From JASBSR01 sp963847575 (GTDB lineage Bacteria > Pseudomonadota > Gammaproteobacteria > SZUA-229), in assembly GCA_963847575.1 (NCBI GenBank), contig CAWKAL010000105.1, positions 1 to 13,084 of the forward strand: a DNA stretch of 13,084 nt. Direction: 5' to 3'. The notes beneath the pieces were generated by a model. The model was not told the origin of the DNA, searched no databases, and saw only the letters and a program-made list of their open reading frames with translations. Of the stretch, positions 12,790 to 13,084 are shown piece by piece; within the stretch, counting starts at the first letter, position 1, and each line of letters opens with the position of its first letter. Made by a program: the position numbers and the translations under genes.

Positions 12790-12931
12790 AGGCGAAAGGC
12801 TAAAGGGCAAAGGCGAAAAGGCAAAGAAGCTATCAGCTATCAGGCATCAGCCCTCAGCAAAGACACCCAGCACCCCCCAGGGTGGAAGGGTTGGGAGCTG
12901 AAGGCTGAAAGCTGACGGCTGACAGCTGGCG
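12790..12931. repeat. Three degenerate heptameric (period-7) repeat tracts
   Basis: Tract 1 (12790-12828): AGGCGAA, AGGCTAA, AGGGCAA, AGGCGAA, AAGGCAA. Tract 2 (12829-12856): GCTATCA, GCTATCA, GGCATCA, GCCCTCA. Tract 3 (12897-12931): GCTGAAG, GCTGAAA, GCTGACG, GCTGACA, GCTGGCG. All have a strict 7-bp period but different consensus. They sit in the 345-bp spacer between the kinase start and the next gene, which holds no other gene I can support. They are reminiscent of the short tandem heptamers (STRR) described in cyanobacteria; no relation is claimed. Confidence 0.85.
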
Positions 12932-12973
12932 GTTCCCGCGCCCGCGCCCGAAGCACAAGGAGAACAGCTGCAA

Positions 12974-13084
12974 ATGCCTCAGGCTCAGCCAGGGAAAACG
13001 AGAGTTCCGACCAGTGCCTGGGTGCGGCTGTTGGTATTTGTCACGCTCATACTGATGGGGATCGTCCTCGTCCGCTTCACCCCG
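12974..13084 (+). CDS. N-terminus of a small membrane protein (3' truncated)
   Basis: The frame opens with ATG 12974, has AAGGAG at 12957-12962 (11 nt upstream) and runs open for 37 codons to the window edge. The N-terminus is basic and polar (MPQAQPGKTRVPTSAWVRL), followed by a hydrophobic helix LLVFVTLILMGIVLV and then RFTP. A single helix ending in R/xFTP is common at the start of TVP38/TMEM64-family membrane proteins, but the piece is too short for a family call. It is divergent from the kinase, with the heptamer tracts between them. Confidence 0.5.
   Translation, partial: MPQAQPGKTRVPTSAWVRLLVFVTLILMGIVLVRFTP

Overview
The window looks like a chromosomal segment of a motile gammaproteobacterium. 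The order lysC, csrA, tRNA-Ser(GCU), tRNA-Arg(ACG) resembles the csrA-serV-argV neighbourhood of enteric bacteria. The stator proteins, the sigma-28 promoter, the PilZ protein and the FleQ-like regulator all have gammaproteobacterial character. I cannot name the genus.

Layout. (1) Positions 1-623: the 3' end of lysC, a structured leader, then csrA and a strong terminator. (2) Positions 698-2178: a repeat-dense tRNA region holding one intact tRNA-Ser(GCU) and one intact tRNA-Arg(ACG). The tRNA-Ser gene is preceded by two tandem 161-bp units that each begin with the first 22 nt of the gene. It is followed by 185-bp units that each end with a copy of its last 19 nt. The tRNA-Arg gene is followed by 163-bp units that end with its last 19 nt. 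Every full unit carries the same compact element of four consecutive hairpins. (3) Positions 2223-6775, minus strand: an OmpR-type response regulator, a periplasmic substrate-binding protein and a CHASE-PAS hybrid histidine kinase, which form a likely signalling module. (4) Positions 7104-9588, plus strand: a sigma-28 promoter driving pomA, pomB and a PilZ-domain gene. (5) Positions 9646-10740, minus: a FleQ/FlrA-type AAA+ activator with no receiver domain. (6) Positions 11042-12628, minus: a PAS hybrid histidine kinase. (7) Positions 12629-13084: a spacer with three different period-7 degenerate repeats, then the start of a small membrane-protein gene.

How the genes fit together. Much of the window concerns lifestyle switching. 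CsrA is a global post-transcriptional regulator. The stator operon is under flagellar sigma control and ends with a likely c-di-GMP effector. A FleQ-like activator that keeps the LFRS motif is convergent with it. The two hybrid kinases and the response regulator add sensing.

The most unusual object is the hairpin-array element in the tRNA region. Its hairpin arms change between copies while pairing is kept. Its first and fourth hairpins carry GGA in the loop. One copy matches the published CsrA SELEX consensus at all 12 positions. The element sits inside the D-arm or the T-loop of broken tRNA copies, directly downstream of csrA. Whether it is a mobile or REP-like DNA element, an rtT-like RNA, or a CsrA-binding decoy cannot be decided from the sequence alone.
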